From Oscillatoria nigro-viridis PCC 7112 (lineage in GTDB: Bacteria > Cyanobacteriota > Cyanobacteriia > Cyanobacteriales > Microcoleaceae), in contig NC_019729.1 of NCBI RefSeq assembly GCF_000317475.1, forward strand, positions 1,998,501 to 2,062,500: DNA of 64,000 nucleotides. The letters run 5' to 3'. The translations under genes and the position numbers were made by a program. The notes below the pieces were generated by a model. The model made no database searches and was not told where the DNA came from. It was given only the letters and a program-made list of their open reading frames with translations. Every line of letters begins with the position of its first letter. Positions within the stretch are counted from its first letter, which is position 1. Of the stretch, positions 7,376 through 17,057 are shown piece by piece.

Positions 7376-8845
7376 ATGCGCCAGTTGATTTCTCGAATTC
7401 GGGCTGCCATCAGCCAATTAATTTATAAGCGAATTCTCCTTGCGGTGACAATTTTATTTTGTGTAGGTGTAGGAGTAGCGATGGCAAATATGTCTCGTCT
7501 TTCCTCCACCCTAATCGAATCGCAAGCCCTCCAAAATGCTACCCTCTATGCCCAAGCTATTAAAGAAGCCCGCACGCTTTACAGTTCCGATGTTGTCAAT
7601 CCTCTCAACACTGCTAAAGCAATTAACTTTACCCACGACTACAACCCCACAAAAGTAACTGTTCCCGTACCGGCCACTTTCTTAATAGAACTGGGCAACC
7701 ATATCAGCACAAAAAATCCCGAAGTATCACTTCGTCTCTACAGCAACTACCCGTTTCCCTGGCGGCGAAAAGAAGGTGGAGCTCGAGACGATTTTGAACA
7801 ACAAGCTATTACGTATTTGACGCAAAATCCGACACAAAAGTTTTTTAGACGTGAGGATTTTCGCGGCAAACCAGCCTTTCGATATGCCGAGGCGGATATT
7901 CTAACTGCTAGCTGCGTTAACTGTCACAATACTCACCCCTACAGTCCTAAAAATGATTGGAAAGTGGGAGATGTGCGGGGGATATTAGAAATTACTCAAC
8001 CTCTCGATACCATCACTAAAAATACTCGCAGCGAACTTAAAAACCTGTTTTTACTGTTAGTAGGACTTTCACTTTTAGGGGTGACAGGATTAACTTTATC
8101 TATCAGCAGGTTGCGCCAAAATGCTAAACAATTAGAACAGCGCGTGAGGGAACGCACGGCACAATTGCAAGAAACTAATGTAGAATTGGTAAAAGAACAG
8201 GAAAAGTGCGATCGCCTGCTGCTGAATATTTTACCCGAGTCCATTGCTGCTAAGCTAAAAGATGGTCAAAGCAGTATTGCTGACGGCTTCGCAGAAGTCA
8301 CGATTTTGTTTGCGGATATCGTAGGCTTTACCGCGCTGTCAGCACAAATATCTCCCGAAGAAGTGCTCGATTTTCTCAACGAAATTTTTTCAGCCTTCGA
8401 TGGTTTAACGGAAAAGTACGGCTTGGAAAAAATCAAAACAATTGGAGATGCTTACATGGTAGTCGGAGGTTTGCCCAACCCCAGCACCAACCACGCCGAA
8501 AGCATTGCGGAAATGGCTTTAGATATGCAGGAGGAATTAGCAAAATTTAATGCCAAACATCATGCAGGAATCAACATTCGCATCGGCATCAATACCGGGC
8601 CTGCAATTGCGGGGGTTATTGGCACTAAAAAATTTATTTACGACCTCTGGGGCGATGCCGTCAATACAGCAGCCCGCATGGAATCCCACGGGATTGCCGG
8701 CGCGATTCAAGTCACACAATCAACTTACGATATCTTGCAAAATAAGTATCTGTTTGAAGAGAGAGGAATTATCCACGTCAAAGGCAAGGGCGATATGAAT
8801 ACTTATCTGCTTGCAGGCAGGTTAGTCAGCGCAATTTTGGCTTAA
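7376..8845 (+). CDS. Membrane adenylate cyclase (class III) with DUF3365 heme-type sensor domain
   Basis: The protein has 489 residues from ATG 7376, chosen because GAGG lies 6 bases upstream; an ATG at 7322 would add 18 residues. A membrane segment near residues 18-38 is followed by a periplasmic DUF3365 (Tll0287-like) domain. That domain carries CVNCHNTHP, a CxxCH c-type heme attachment motif, near residue 185. A second membrane segment lies near 235 and a coiled coil near 260-290. The C-terminal cyclase domain has FADIVGFT (metal Asp), EKIKTIGDAYM (adenine-selecting Lys, second metal Asp), YDLWGDAVN (Asp) and NTAARMES (transition-state Asn and Arg), which is the full adenylate-type set. 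Inference: a redox- or gas-sensing cAMP source. Confidence 0.9.
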   Translation: MRQLISRIRAAISQLIYKRILLAVTILFCVGVGVAMANMSRLSSTLIESQALQNATLYAQAIKEARTLYSSDVVNPLNTAKAINFTHDYNPTKVTVPVPATFLIELGNHISTKNPEVSLRLYSNYPFPWRRKEGGARDDFEQQAITYLTQNPTQKFFRREDFRGKPAFRYAEADILTASCVNCHNTHPYSPKNDWKVGDVRGILEITQPLDTITKNTRSELKNLFLLLVGLSLLGVTGLTLSISRLRQNAKQLEQRVRERTAQLQETNVELVKEQEKCDRLLLNILPESIAAKLKDGQSSIADGFAEVTILFADIVGFTALSAQISPEEVLDFLNEIFSAFDGLTEKYGLEKIKTIGDAYMVVGGLPNPSTNHAESIAEMALDMQEELAKFNAKHHAGINIRIGINTGPAIAGVIGTKKFIYDLWGDAVNTAARMESHGIAGAIQVTQSTYDILQNKYLFEERGIIHVKGKGDMNTYLLAGRLVSAILA

Positions 8846-9240
8846 TTTGTTTATTATATTATCAAGGGGTCTGCTAGTTAGTCCGAAGTCAGTCAATTTG
8901 AGATTTGAGATTTGAGATTTGAGATTTGAGATTTACTGCACAGGTGAATCTGGGAGCTTGAACTTTGGTCTAAAATTTTTATATATCCACGAGTTAAGTC
9001 GGGGGCTGGTATCCGTTTTTGGGTGGGTCATCAGTCATTCGTTGTTAGTCGTCAACCAAGAACTAACAGTTAATAGATGCTGGCTGTTGACTGCTGAAAA
9101 TTACAGGAATTACACAGGGGAGGTGAGAAACTCGGTTTCTGTGCAGTTGCTTTGTCGATCGACCCCAAATTTATTAATTACCAGAAATCCGGTTTCTTTT
9201 TGTATGTCCTAAATTAGCCCATTGTCAAATAGTAATTTTT
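8846..9240. repeat. Intergenic region with heptamer array and hairpin repeat
   Basis: About 395 bases separate two cyclase genes. Bases 8896-8934 are about five tandem copies of the heptamer TTTGAGA. Bases about 9127-9201 hold AGAAACTCGGTTTCT and, later, AGAAATCCGGTTTCT, members of the AAACCGGGTTT hairpin family seen at 13328, 17498 and 51502. A 97-residue frame crosses this region, but it begins inside the heptamer array and I regard it as non-coding. Confidence 0.65.
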
Positions 9241-10653
9241 ATGCAAGTGCGAATTTTCTCATTCTTAAAATTTTTTCAATCTCGCTTGTCTAGGCAAATA
9301 GCTTTGTGGATATTTGCTAGCATTCTTGTGATAGAGGGAATTATTTTAGTTCCCTCTTATTTTCGGCGAGAAAATGAACTTTTAAGTCAATTAGAACAGG
9401 TATCTCGGGCGACTGTTGATTCCCTAGAGTTTTTGCTCCAACAAGATATTTCCGATCGCACTTTCTTGCAAGAAGAAGTAAAAAATATTACTAAGGATTC
9501 TCAAGTAGTGTTAGGACTATCTATTTACCAAGCTAACGGTGAACTAATATATACACTTGGCGAACCCCCAGAAATCAGTTTAGAGCAACTAAAAAAATCT
9601 CGTATAGTTCACAGTCACAATTTCGATGGCAATCGCTACGATATTGCGTGGACGGAGCGACATTTGGGAGGCGATTACATCTTAATTGTTCGCCACGATG
9701 CTTCCACCGTTCAACCGGAACTATACGCATTTATCGGGCGGATTGCGGTTCTAGTCATCATTATATCAGCCTTTGTCACTTCTGTGACTATGTTTTTTTT
9801 AGGGGTGACAGTAATTTCACCTATCTTGAGATTGCGCGATGACTTGATCGCTGCTGGAGACGCTTTGAGCAAAGATCGAGAAAAACCTGATTTCTACTCT
9901 CTGTCTGTCAAGCGCGATGACGAGTTGGGAGAACTCATGGTAGCATTTAATCAAATGTTTCACCGAGTTTACAAGGAAATTGCACAGCGGAAACAAGCTG
10001 AGGAAGTATTGCGCGCCGAACAAGAAAAGTCGGAACGTTTATTACTAAATATATTACCGGTAATGATTGCCGATCGCCTAAAACAAGGTCAGATAAATAT
10101 TGCGGACGGATTTGCCGAGGTTACGGTTTTGTTTGCTGATATTGTGGGCTTTACCGAAATATCTTCGCGCACATCTCCTGAAGAATTAGTAGAATTACTT
10201 AACAAAATATTTTCAGCTTTCGATCGCTTAAGCGAACAATATGGCTTAGAAAAAATTAAGACGATCGGCGACAATTATATGGTAGCAGGCGGTTTGCCAC
10301 TTCCCTGTACAAATCACGCCGAATCTATTGCCGAAATGGCCCTGGAAATGCAGCAAGAAATTATGAAATTCCGCGACGAATGCGGTAAACCTCTCAATAT
10401 CCGCATTGGCATTAATACTGGGCCTGTTGTAGCAGGTGTCATCGGCACTAAAAAGTTTATTTACGATTTGTGGGGAGATGCTGTGAATACAGCAAGCCGC
10501 ATGGAATCTCAGGGACTTCCGGGTAAAATTCAAGTTAGCAACTCAACTTATGAGTTGCTGTGCGATAAGTATTTGTTGGAAAAGCGCGGTAAAATTAATG
10601 TTAAAGGCAAAGGATCTATGACGACTTATTTGCTCAAAGGCAGAAAATTATAA
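9241..10653 (+). CDS. Membrane adenylate cyclase (class III) with periplasmic sensor and HAMP
   Basis: The protein has 470 residues. One membrane helix lies near 17-37 (LWIFASILVIEGIILVP). An extracytoplasmic sensor of about 130 residues follows, then a second helix near 165-190 (IAVLVIIISAFVTSVTMF) leading into a HAMP linker (VISPILRLRDDLIAAGDAL). The cyclase domain (about 280-465) has FADIVGFT, EKIKTIGDNYM, YDLWGDAVN and NTASRMES, so both metal aspartates, the adenine-selecting Lys/Asp pair and the transition-state Asn/Arg are present. It is a close paralogue of the preceding cyclase in the catalytic half but has a different sensor. It is transcribed in the same direction with a repeat-filled 395-base gap. 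Confidence 0.9.
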   Translation: MQVRIFSFLKFFQSRLSRQIALWIFASILVIEGIILVPSYFRRENELLSQLEQVSRATVDSLEFLLQQDISDRTFLQEEVKNITKDSQVVLGLSIYQANGELIYTLGEPPEISLEQLKKSRIVHSHNFDGNRYDIAWTERHLGGDYILIVRHDASTVQPELYAFIGRIAVLVIIISAFVTSVTMFFLGVTVISPILRLRDDLIAAGDALSKDREKPDFYSLSVKRDDELGELMVAFNQMFHRVYKEIAQRKQAEEVLRAEQEKSERLLLNILPVMIADRLKQGQINIADGFAEVTVLFADIVGFTEISSRTSPEELVELLNKIFSAFDRLSEQYGLEKIKTIGDNYMVAGGLPLPCTNHAESIAEMALEMQQEIMKFRDECGKPLNIRIGINTGPVVAGVIGTKKFIYDLWGDAVNTASRMESQGLPGKIQVSNSTYELLCDKYLLEKRGKINVKGKGSMTTYLLKGRKL

Positions 10654-10868
10654 CTGACTATTTTAACCATCGCCCGGGAATACGTGATCTGGCGGCAGAC
10701 GTTGCAGGGCAGCCGCCTTTAACACCAAACTCGATTTTTTTTGAACGAACCGCGAAGACGCTAAGGACACGAAGGAAGAGAAGAAGAAAGAATCAAAAAT
10801 AAAAAGTTCACAAGTGAGCTAAAATTGCTATATTAAAAGGCGACTTGATATTAGTTGTATGGGTAAAA

Positions 10869-12173
10869 ATGACTGCGAATCAGGAACATAATTCTTCACT
10901 TTCACCAATTTGGCAGCCCTTCACGCAAATGAAAACGGCTGCCCCGCCGCTGAAGGTAATTCGCGGCAAAGGATCGGTGCTGGAATTAGCAGACGGGCGG
11001 CCAATTCTCGACTGCATTTCTAGTTGGTGGGTGACAGTTCACGGGCACAGCCATCCGGTTCTGGCTGAGGCTCTTTACGCACAAGCTCAAAATTTAGAGC
11101 ACGTAATCTTTGCCGGATTTACTCACGAACCTGCCCAGAAACTTGCGAGTAAATTGCTAACTCATACGCCTGCTTCTTTAACGCGGATTTTCTTTTCTGA
11201 TAACGGATCGACTGCTGTTGAAGTTGCTCTGAAAATGGCATTTCAATATTGGCAAAATCTCGGAGAAACTAATCGCACTAGCTTTATTAGTTTTGAGGGA
11301 GGTTATCACGGCGATACTGTGGGCGCGATGTCTGCTGGCAGAAGTTCGCTGTGGTGGGAATCTTTTGCACCTTTAATGTTTGCTGGGGATGTTGTTCCTT
11401 TTCCTGCGACTTTTGACGGCGATGAGGAGGTGGAAAGCAAGGAGGCGGCGAGTTTAGAAAAATTGGAGTTTTTGTTAAAGCAGGGCGGCTATGCGGGAAT
11501 TTTTATCGAACCTTTGGTGCAAGGTGCCGGGGGAATGCGAATGTGCCGCCCTGAGTTTTTGCAGGCGATCGCACAACTTGCGGGCCAGTTTAATGTATTG
11601 TTGATTTACGATGAAGTAATGACGGGTTTTGGCCGCACGGGCGAACTGTTTGCCTCGGTTAAATCTGCAACTTCACCGGATATCCTGTGTTTGTCTAAAG
11701 GATTGTCTGGCGGCTGTTTGCCAATTGCTGTCACAATGGCATCGGAGGATATTTATCAAGCTTTTTGGCGAGATGAACCGGACAAAGCTTTTTTTCACAG
11801 TCATTCTTACACCGGAAATCCTTTAGCTTGTGCGGTGAGTGTAGCATCTATGGAGCTTTTGGAGCAAAACCCAAATGTTTATCAAGGGATGGAAAAACTG
11901 CACCGCAAATATCTGAATCAATGGCTGAGAAATCATCCTAAACTCGAACGGATTCGGACTTGCGGCACCATCGCAGCAATGGATGTGAAAACGGACGGCG
12001 TTTCCGGTTATTTTAATGACATCGGTTCTGTTTTGAAAGCCAGATTTCTCGAAGCGGGGTTTTTGCTCCGCCCCTTGGGAAATACGCTTTACTTGATGCC
12101 CCCCTACTGCATTTCTCCTGATGAACTAGAATCGATTTATCGGGTGATTCGTCAGGTTTTGGATACTCTGTAA
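10869..12173 (+). CDS. bioA: Adenosylmethionine-8-amino-7-oxononanoate aminotransferase
   Basis: This PLP enzyme converts KAPA to DAPA, using S-adenosylmethionine as amino donor, in biotin synthesis. The protein has 434 residues from ATG 10869; a TTG at 10845 is less likely. Family marks are IWQPFTQMK near residue 15, [16 protein letters not shown] near 45-60, [17 protein letters not shown] near 110, [12 protein letters not shown] near 145, [14 protein letters not shown] near 250 and the PLP lysine in [10 protein letters not shown] near 280. The tight gap of 17 bases to bioB indicates an operon. Confidence 0.95.
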   Translation: MTANQEHNSSLSPIWQPFTQMKTAAPPLKVIRGKGSVLELADGRPILDCISSWWVTVHGHSHPVLAEALYAQAQNLEHVIFAGFTHEPAQKLASKLLTHTPASLTRIFFSDNGSTAVEVALKMAFQYWQNLGETNRTSFISFEGGYHGDTVGAMSAGRSSLWWESFAPLMFAGDVVPFPATFDGDEEVESKEAASLEKLEFLLKQGGYAGIFIEPLVQGAGGMRMCRPEFLQAIAQLAGQFNVLLIYDEVMTGFGRTGELFASVKSATSPDILCLSKGLSGGCLPIAVTMASEDIYQAFWRDEPDKAFFHSHSYTGNPLACAVSVASMELLEQNPNVYQGMEKLHRKYLNQWLRNHPKLERIRTCGTIAAMDVKTDGVSGYFNDIGSVLKARFLEAGFLLRPLGNTLYLMPPYCISPDELESIYRVIRQVLDTL

Positions 12174-12190
12174 ACCCTTTAATTTTAGTA

Positions 12191-13234
12191 ATGAATTTAC
12201 CCAATTGGAACGATTTGGCTGACGACGCGCTGGCGGGCAAATGTCTCTCTCGCGAGCAATCTTTAGCCGTATTGCGCGCACCGGATGAGGTTTTGCTGGA
12301 ACAACTAAACGCAGCTTACCGGGTGCGCCGCCACTACTGGGGAAACCGAGTCAGGCTGCATTATTTGTTAAATGCTCAAAGCGGGCTTTGTCCTGAAGAT
12401 TGCCATTATTGTTCTCAGTCAAAAATTTCGACTGCGGAAATTGAGAAATATCCGCTTTTAGCTAAGGAGAAAATTCTGGATGCCGCCCAACGCGCAGCAG
12501 ACTTAAAAGCTGGTACGTTTTGTTTGGTGATTTCGGGCCGCCAACCCAGCGCATCTACTTTCGATCGCGTTTTGGATGCTGTCGAGACTGTGAAGGCAAA
12601 TTATAACCTGAAAATTTGCGCTTGTTTGGGATTGTTGAGCGAGGAACAAACTCACCGGCTGGCTAAAGCTGGAGTCGATCGCGTAAATCACAATCTCAAT
12701 ACTTCCGAATCATATCACACGGACATTTGCACCACTCACACTTTTGGCGATCGGGTGGAAACCGTCGAACACGTAAAAGCAGCGGGAATCACAACTTGTT
12801 CGGGCGGAATTTTGGGGATGGGCGAATCGGATGATGATGCGATCGATTTAGCGCTTTCGCTTCGCAAATTGGGCGTTACTAGCGTGCCCGTTAACTTTTT
12901 CATTCCGATTCCCGGAACGCCATTTGCAGATGTGAACAGGTTAACTCCCCGCCAATGTTTGCGAATTCTCTGTTTGTTCCGATTTTTGCTTCCCAGTCAA
13001 GAAATTCGGATTGCTGGGGGACGGGAGGTGCATTTGCGATCGCTGCAACCTCTGGGACTCTACCCCGCTAATTCTATCTTTGTTGGCGATTATCTGACAA
13101 CTCCCGGACAAGCTGCCCATCAAGATTGGGACATGATTCGAGATGCGGGATTTGCGATCGAATCCCCCGAAGGTTCTGTCTTAGAAGCTGATTCAGCAGT
13201 TACCAAATCCGAACAAAAAACCCTGGTTGTGTAA
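12191..13234 (+). CDS. bioB: Biotin synthase
   Basis: Radical SAM enzyme that inserts sulfur into dethiobiotin. The protein has 347 residues. The cluster motif [11 protein letters not shown] (CxxxCxxC) is at about 74-84. It is followed by [20 protein letters not shown] and the [11 protein letters not shown] segment near 170 that supplies SAM and substrate contacts. Later come [11 protein letters not shown] near 205, and the [12 protein letters not shown] strand with its [2Fe-2S]-ligand Arg near 275. It is the second gene of bioA-bioB. No bioF, bioC, bioD or bioH genes are close, so the rest of the pathway lies elsewhere. Confidence 0.96.
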   Translation: MNLPNWNDLADDALAGKCLSREQSLAVLRAPDEVLLEQLNAAYRVRRHYWGNRVRLHYLLNAQSGLCPEDCHYCSQSKISTAEIEKYPLLAKEKILDAAQRAADLKAGTFCLVISGRQPSASTFDRVLDAVETVKANYNLKICACLGLLSEEQTHRLAKAGVDRVNHNLNTSESYHTDICTTHTFGDRVETVEHVKAAGITTCSGGILGMGESDDDAIDLALSLRKLGVTSVPVNFFIPIPGTPFADVNRLTPRQCLRILCLFRFLLPSQEIRIAGGREVHLRSLQPLGLYPANSIFVGDYLTTPGQAAHQDWDMIRDAGFAIESPEGSVLEADSAVTKSEQKTLVV

Positions 13235-13468
13235 CTCTTCTACCAGTTGTCAATCGGATGAAATAGAGTAGGACACGGCCGTGCCGTGTCCATACCCAAT
13301 ATCTATATTTCACGTTTACGCATCGGGAAGAGAAACCGGGTTTCTGAGGTAGCAAATTCGTCAGCCGTAAGTTCTGAGATTGTAGCCAGAAACCCTTATT
13401 CTACGGTTGACATTCTTCAATCTAAAATCTAAAATCGAAAATCTAAAATAATACAAGAGGGGGAAATT
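13235..13468. repeat. Intergenic region with AAACCGGGTTT hairpin and heptamer repeats
   Basis: Near 13332 is GAAACCGGGTTTCT, followed about 55 bases later by CCAGAAACCC, a degraded copy of the hairpin family at 17498 and 51502. Bases about 13420-13450 are ATCTAAAAT heptamer-type repeats. The copy near 13270 (ACACGGCCGTGCCGTGTCC) is a short palindrome. No gene seen. Confidence 0.5.
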
Positions 13469-14080
13469 GTGGACAAACGCGAAGAAATTACGATCGCAGA
13501 ATACCAGCTAACTGCCGAATCTTTCCGAGAAGGAACTTGGCATCACGACGTATCCCAAAATCGCGACGCACTGACCGCTGCCATGCCCCGCAATCCCGGT
13601 AAAATTCTCGATATAGGATGCGGGCCGGGACGAGATTTAGTAGCGTTCAAGAGCCAAGGACACACAGTTGTAGGCTTAGATGCAACTCCAGCTTTTGTAG
13701 AAATAGCAAAGAAGTTATCGGGATGCGAAGTTTGGCAGCAATCTTTTCTGAATCTCGACTTGCCAAAGGCAGAATTTGACGGTATTTTTGCCAATGCTTC
13801 CCTGATTCACGTTCCCAGCGACGAGATGGTGAAAGTGCTGCAAGATTTGCACAAAGCCTTAGTTGTTAGCGGTGCAATTGTCATGTCAATGTGCCGGGGA
13901 AATTGGGAGGGATACGACGAGCGGCCAACCGGAAAACGCTATACTGCCGGATGGGAATATCATACTTTAGCGCCTTGTTTAGAACAAGCGGGATTTGCCA
14001 TTGTCGATCGCTACTATCGTCCCCCCGGCTTACCGCGCGAAGCTCAATCTTGGGTAGTAATAGTGGGCAAAAAAATCTAA
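13469..14080 (+). CDS. Class I SAM-dependent methyltransferase
   Basis: The protein has 203 residues; GTG 13469 follows a purine-rich AGAGGGGG ribosome site. Motif I KILDIGCGPGRDLVAF is at about 44-60, beta-2 end VVGLDATPAFVEIA at about 67-80, and motif IV DGIFANASLIHVP at about 108-120. The C-terminus carries ERPTGKRYTAGWEYHTL and ends in WVVIVGKKI. The substrate is unknown. It is short for the family but complete. It stands alone between repeat-rich spacers. Confidence 0.85.
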   Translation: MDKREEITIAEYQLTAESFREGTWHHDVSQNRDALTAAMPRNPGKILDIGCGPGRDLVAFKSQGHTVVGLDATPAFVEIAKKLSGCEVWQQSFLNLDLPKAEFDGIFANASLIHVPSDEMVKVLQDLHKALVVSGAIVMSMCRGNWEGYDERPTGKRYTAGWEYHTLAPCLEQAGFAIVDRYYRPPGLPREAQSWVVIVGKKI

Positions 14081-14251
14081 CTTAAATTGGCAATAGGCAA
14101 TCGGTAATTGCCAATCATTCCCCTCTCTTCCTCTGCGCCCTCTGCGCCCTCTGCGGTAAAAAAAAACTAATTCAAAAATTTACAGAGGATTGTTGTATAC
14201 TGTTCCACAGTCAAAATAACCAATCTCTGCACAACTTAAAACACAATTAAT

Positions 14252-14926
14252 ATGACAGAGAAATCCCACATTTTTTTAGCGGGTGCTAGCCGAGGAGTCG
14301 GCTTAGAAATCGCGAAATGCCTGGCAGCACAAAAAATGCAAGTAACAGCACTTTTGCGATCGCCCGCCACCAGCACCGAATTAGAAGCAATGGGCATCAA
14401 AGTCGTGACCGGCGATGCTTTGGATGCAGCAGCTATGGAAGCTGCGATGGCTGGCGGTGAGCCAATTCATGCCGCAATCAGCACAATTGGCGGCTTGCCC
14501 AAAGATGGGGAAAGAGCCGATTATTTGGGCAACAAAAACTTGATTGATGCGGCCCTCAAAGCAGGCGTGCAAAAATTTATTTTAGTTTCATCAATCGGCA
14601 GCGGTAACAGTGTCGGCGCTTTGCCGCCCCAAGCTTTAGAAACTTTGCGCCCGGTTTTAATTGAAAAGGAAAAAGCCGAAAATCATTTGATAGCAAGCGG
14701 GATGATTTATACAGTGATTCGTCCCGGCGGGCTTAAATCGGAACCTGCAACAGGCAACGGTATTTTAACAGAAGATTGTCGAGTTTCTGGAACGATTCAC
14801 CGGGCAGATGTAGCGCAGCTAGTTTGTCAGTGTTTAGTTTCTGATGCTGCTAACAATAAAGTTGTGTCGGCGGTAGATAAACAGATGGTTTACGGCCATT
14901 CAGAATTTGAGGTATTAAATCTTTAG
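14252..14926 (+). CDS. NAD(P)-binding oxidoreductase (atypical SDR, NAD(P)H-binding family)
   Basis: The protein has 224 residues. The N-terminal dinucleotide motif FLAGASRGVGLEIAKCL (GxxxxGxG type) is at about 7-23. It is followed by VTALLRSPA near 33, VVTGDALD near 50, AISTIGGLPKDGERADYLGNK near 75 and KFILVSSIGSG near 105. There is no classical YxxxK catalytic pair at the normal spacing, which fits the atypical SDR group that includes isoflavone-reductase-like and complex-assembly proteins. A GMIYTVIRPGGLKSE segment near 150 is typical of this group. The function is probably a redox or cofactor-sensing role; the substrate is unknown. Confidence 0.82.
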   Translation: MTEKSHIFLAGASRGVGLEIAKCLAAQKMQVTALLRSPATSTELEAMGIKVVTGDALDAAAMEAAMAGGEPIHAAISTIGGLPKDGERADYLGNKNLIDAALKAGVQKFILVSSIGSGNSVGALPPQALETLRPVLIEKEKAENHLIASGMIYTVIRPGGLKSEPATGNGILTEDCRVSGTIHRADVAQLVCQCLVSDAANNKVVSAVDKQMVYGHSEFEVLNL

Positions 14927-15067
14927 GGGCGGGTTTAGCGCAAAATAAGCTGTATCGCATCTAAATAGTATTTTTTGGGCGGGCTAGGAGCAACGCCCGA
15001 GAGGAAAATTGAACTTTTGTGGAACAGGCATCTTGCCTGTTCCTAAAAATGCTGCAAGATTTGGCAC

Positions 15068-15547
15068 TCAAGAATCAAAGGGCTTAATCCACGATCGCCC
15101 GATCGCCCAATCCAAAACCAAACCCGCGATCGCGAACAATACCACACTCTCGGCACCGCGAACAGCAAACGGCAATAACTCCTCGAGGGCTGGCATCTTC
15201 CCGGGTTCAAAAAACAATCCAGCATCCAACTGTCCAAAAGCCCGCACCAACCCAAAAGCCAACACCGCACCAGATTTAAGCTGCGGGTTAACATCTCGGC
15301 GAATCGCATAGCGGTAAGTCACGCCGAACAAAAAACCGCCCAAAAGTGCGATAGTCCCTCTGAAGGCAAAATTTAGGTCAATTTCCCTTACCTGCAAACT
15401 CGCCAGAGAATCGAACCTATCCGCTAGAATTAAGCTATTACCAAGGGCGATCGCCCCAAAAGCCAGCAAACAAGACAAAGCAGCAACACTCCCTGCTTTC
15501 AAAGATTCTACCCGTTCAGCGGCACTAAAATTTGACGAGTCCTTCAC
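15068..15547 (-). CDS. Conserved membrane protein of unknown function
   Basis: The protein has 159 residues from GTG 15547, with a GAGG-like site upstream. There are four hydrophobic segments: about 19-42 (AVAALSCLLAFGAIAL region), 60-85 (GTIALLGGFLFGVTYRYAI), 90-105 and 125-150 (SVVLFAIAGLVLDWAIG). A short N-terminal acidic tail and a RRDVNPQLKSGAVLAFGLVRAFGQLDAG loop lie between helices. I associate this type of protein with cyanobacteria but know no function. It points away from petN, which begins 83 bases upstream on the other strand. Confidence 0.7.
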   Translation of the reverse strand: MKDSSNFSAAERVESLKAGSVAALSCLLAFGAIALGNSLILADRFDSLASLQVREIDLNFAFRGTIALLGGFLFGVTYRYAIRRDVNPQLKSGAVLAFGLVRAFGQLDAGLFFEPGKMPALEELLPFAVRGAESVVLFAIAGLVLDWAIGRSWIKPFDS

Positions 15548-15629
15548 GGCGCCCTCATTTCAAAAATGGCTCAAATTGACTTATCATAAGGTTTGGAGTC
15601 ACTTTGTACAGTTTGTTCAATAAATAGCT

Positions 15630-15719
15630 ATGGATATTTTGTCACTCGGTTGGGTTTCGGTGCTAGTTCTGTTCTCCTTCTCAATTTCAATGGTCATTTG
15701 GGGACGCAACGGTTTCTAG
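15630..15719 (+). CDS. petN: Cytochrome b6f complex subunit PetN (29 residues)
   Basis: The ATG at 15630 opens a 29-codon frame whose start ([15 protein letters not shown]) and end ([10 protein letters not shown]) match the PetN signature. PetN is a single-span thylakoid membrane subunit needed for a stable b6f dimer. The residue order, one central hydrophobic helix with a GWVS start and WGRNG end, and the length are all as expected. A strong rho-independent terminator follows 15 bases after the stop, so petN is probably a single-gene unit. Short gene callers easily miss it. Confidence 0.95.
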   Translation: MDILSLGWVSVLVLFSFSISMVIWGRNGF

Positions 15720-15734
15720 ATTCCACAATAGCTT

Positions 15735-15770
15735 GCGGGGCAAGCTTTTTAACTGCCCCGCATTTTTTTT
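15735..15770 (+). terminator. Rho-independent terminator after petN
   Basis: GCGGGGCA (15735-15742) pairs perfectly with TGCCCCGC (15754-15761) around an 11-base loop and is followed by a run of eight T (15763-15770). It sits right after the petN stop codon and ahead of the PfpI-family gene. Confidence 0.85.
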
Positions 15771-15810
15771 AATCCTATTTAACACAATCAAAATAACAGC
15801 AGTTGGAAAC

Positions 15811-16410
15811 ATGACAGCCAAAAAAATCTTAATGTTAGTCGGCGACTTTGTAGAAGACTACGAAGTAATGGTTCCCTTCCAAGCACTGCAAATGGTAGGT
15901 CACACCGTCCACGCAGTCTGCCCGGACAAAGCCGCAGGCCAAAAAATTCGCACCGCAATTCACGACTTTGAAGGCGATCAAACCTACACCGAAAAACCAG
16001 GTCACAACTTCACTTTAAACGCGACTTTTGACGAAATCAACCCCGCCGACTACGACGCTTTGGTTATCCCCGGAGGACGCGCCCCAGAATACATCCGCCT
16101 CAACGAACAAGTGCTGCAAATTACCCGCTACTTTGCCAACAGCAAAAAGCCGATCGCATCTATTTGTCACGGCTTGCAAGTCCTAACTGCCGCCGGCGTA
16201 CTCGAAGGCAAACGCTGCACCGCATACCCGGCTTGCAGCCCCGACGTACTCCGGGCGGGCGGCAAATATACAGAAGTTCCAGTTACCGAAGCCGTAGTCG
16301 ATGGCAATTTAGTCACCGCCCCCGCGTGGCCAGCACATTCTAACTGGCTGGCTGAATTTCTGAAAGTTTTAGGGACAAAAATCGAACATTCAGAAAAAGT
16401 CGAAGTATGA
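15811..16410 (+). CDS. DJ-1/PfpI family protein
   Basis: The protein has 199 residues from ATG 15811; earlier in-frame codons lie inside the petN terminator. The class I glutamine-amidotransferase-like fold shows [20 protein letters not shown] at the start, the acidic elbow partner in [15 protein letters not shown] near 85, and the nucleophile cysteine in [10 protein letters not shown] near 118. The family includes intracellular proteases, glyoxalase III-like enzymes and deglycases; the substrate is uncertain. The stop overlaps the start of the DUF167 gene by four bases (ATGA), so the two are translationally coupled. Confidence 0.9.
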   Translation: MTAKKILMLVGDFVEDYEVMVPFQALQMVGHTVHAVCPDKAAGQKIRTAIHDFEGDQTYTEKPGHNFTLNATFDEINPADYDALVIPGGRAPEYIRLNEQVLQITRYFANSKKPIASICHGLQVLTAAGVLEGKRCTAYPACSPDVLRAGGKYTEVPVTEAVVDGNLVTAPAWPAHSNWLAEFLKVLGTKIEHSEKVEV

Positions 16411-16643
16411 CTATTTTCACAGTCAAAGTTAAACCGAATTCCAAACAGCAAAGCATCGCAGAACAACCCGACGGCAGCCTCACAGTACATCTCAAATCTC
16501 CGCCAGTCGAGGGTAAAGCCAATCAAGAATTAATCGTGCTGTTGGCGAAAAAGTTTAAAGTGCCGAAATCGGCGATCGGCATTAAATCCGGTTTTTCCTC
16601 CCGAAATAAACTTGTGGAAATTCCGATGGAACCTTTCACTTAG
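16407..16643 (+). CDS. DUF167 (YggU) family protein
   Basis: The protein has 78 residues. It shows the family pattern [14 protein letters not shown] at the start, then [20 protein letters not shown] near 28-47 and [21 protein letters not shown] near the end. YggU homologues have an alpha/beta fold and no firmly known function. The ATG overlaps the stop of the PfpI-family gene (ATGA), which indicates coupled translation. Confidence 0.92.
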   Translation: MTIFTVKVKPNSKQQSIAEQPDGSLTVHLKSPPVEGKANQELIVLLAKKFKVPKSAIGIKSGFSSRNKLVEIPMEPFT

Positions 16644-16735
16644 AAATAAACGCAATCACAAATCTATCTAAAGAGGGATACCGACTCAAATTTAAAATTA
16701 ATATATTAGTAGTTGTCGAGTTAGAAGATAAAAGT

Positions 16736-16924
16736 ATGAGCATTGAAAATAGAGTCGAAGCAACAGCGAAGAATATTGAAGGCAAAATCCAAGAAGCTGT
16801 TAGCGAAGTTACAGGCAATCAGAAAGATAAATTAGAAGGTCAAGCCAAGCAGGATGAAGCATCAGCAATTCACCTGAAAGAAGACCTCAAAGATAAAGCC
16901 AAAGAGATTGTAGACCGAGCTTAG
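16736..16924 (+). CDS. CsbD family stress-response protein
   Basis: The protein has 62 residues, almost all helical and charged: MSIENRVEATAKNIEGKIQE, then a TGNQKDKLEGQAKQDEA segment, and a C-terminal DLKDKAKEIVDRA. This is the CsbD-like pattern (general stress proteins of unknown biochemical role). It is monocistronic, with a hairpin and T-run after the stop. Confidence 0.92.
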   Translation: MSIENRVEATAKNIEGKIQEAVSEVTGNQKDKLEGQAKQDEASAIHLKEDLKDKAKEIVDRA

Positions 16925-16957
16925 TCACAGTATTCCCTACAATTTTCCTGCCTACTC

Positions 16958-16990
16958 AATCCCGCAAACTGTGTGTTTTCGGGATTTTTT
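16958..16990 (+). terminator. Rho-independent terminator after the CsbD gene
   Basis: AATCCCG (16958-16964) pairs with CGGGATT (16980-16986) around a loop of 15 bases, followed by a TTTT run. It lies 34 bases after the CsbD-family stop codon. Confidence 0.65.
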
Positions 16991-17057
16991 ATAATAAGCA
17001 TAAATTATTTGTACCAATATCTTGGGCGGTTTATAAAGATTATTAGTGGCAAAATTC

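Noticed and set aside
8919..9212. 97-residue frame between two cyclase genes
   Set aside because: It starts within a heptamer array and crosses two hairpin repeats; no motif or ribosome site.
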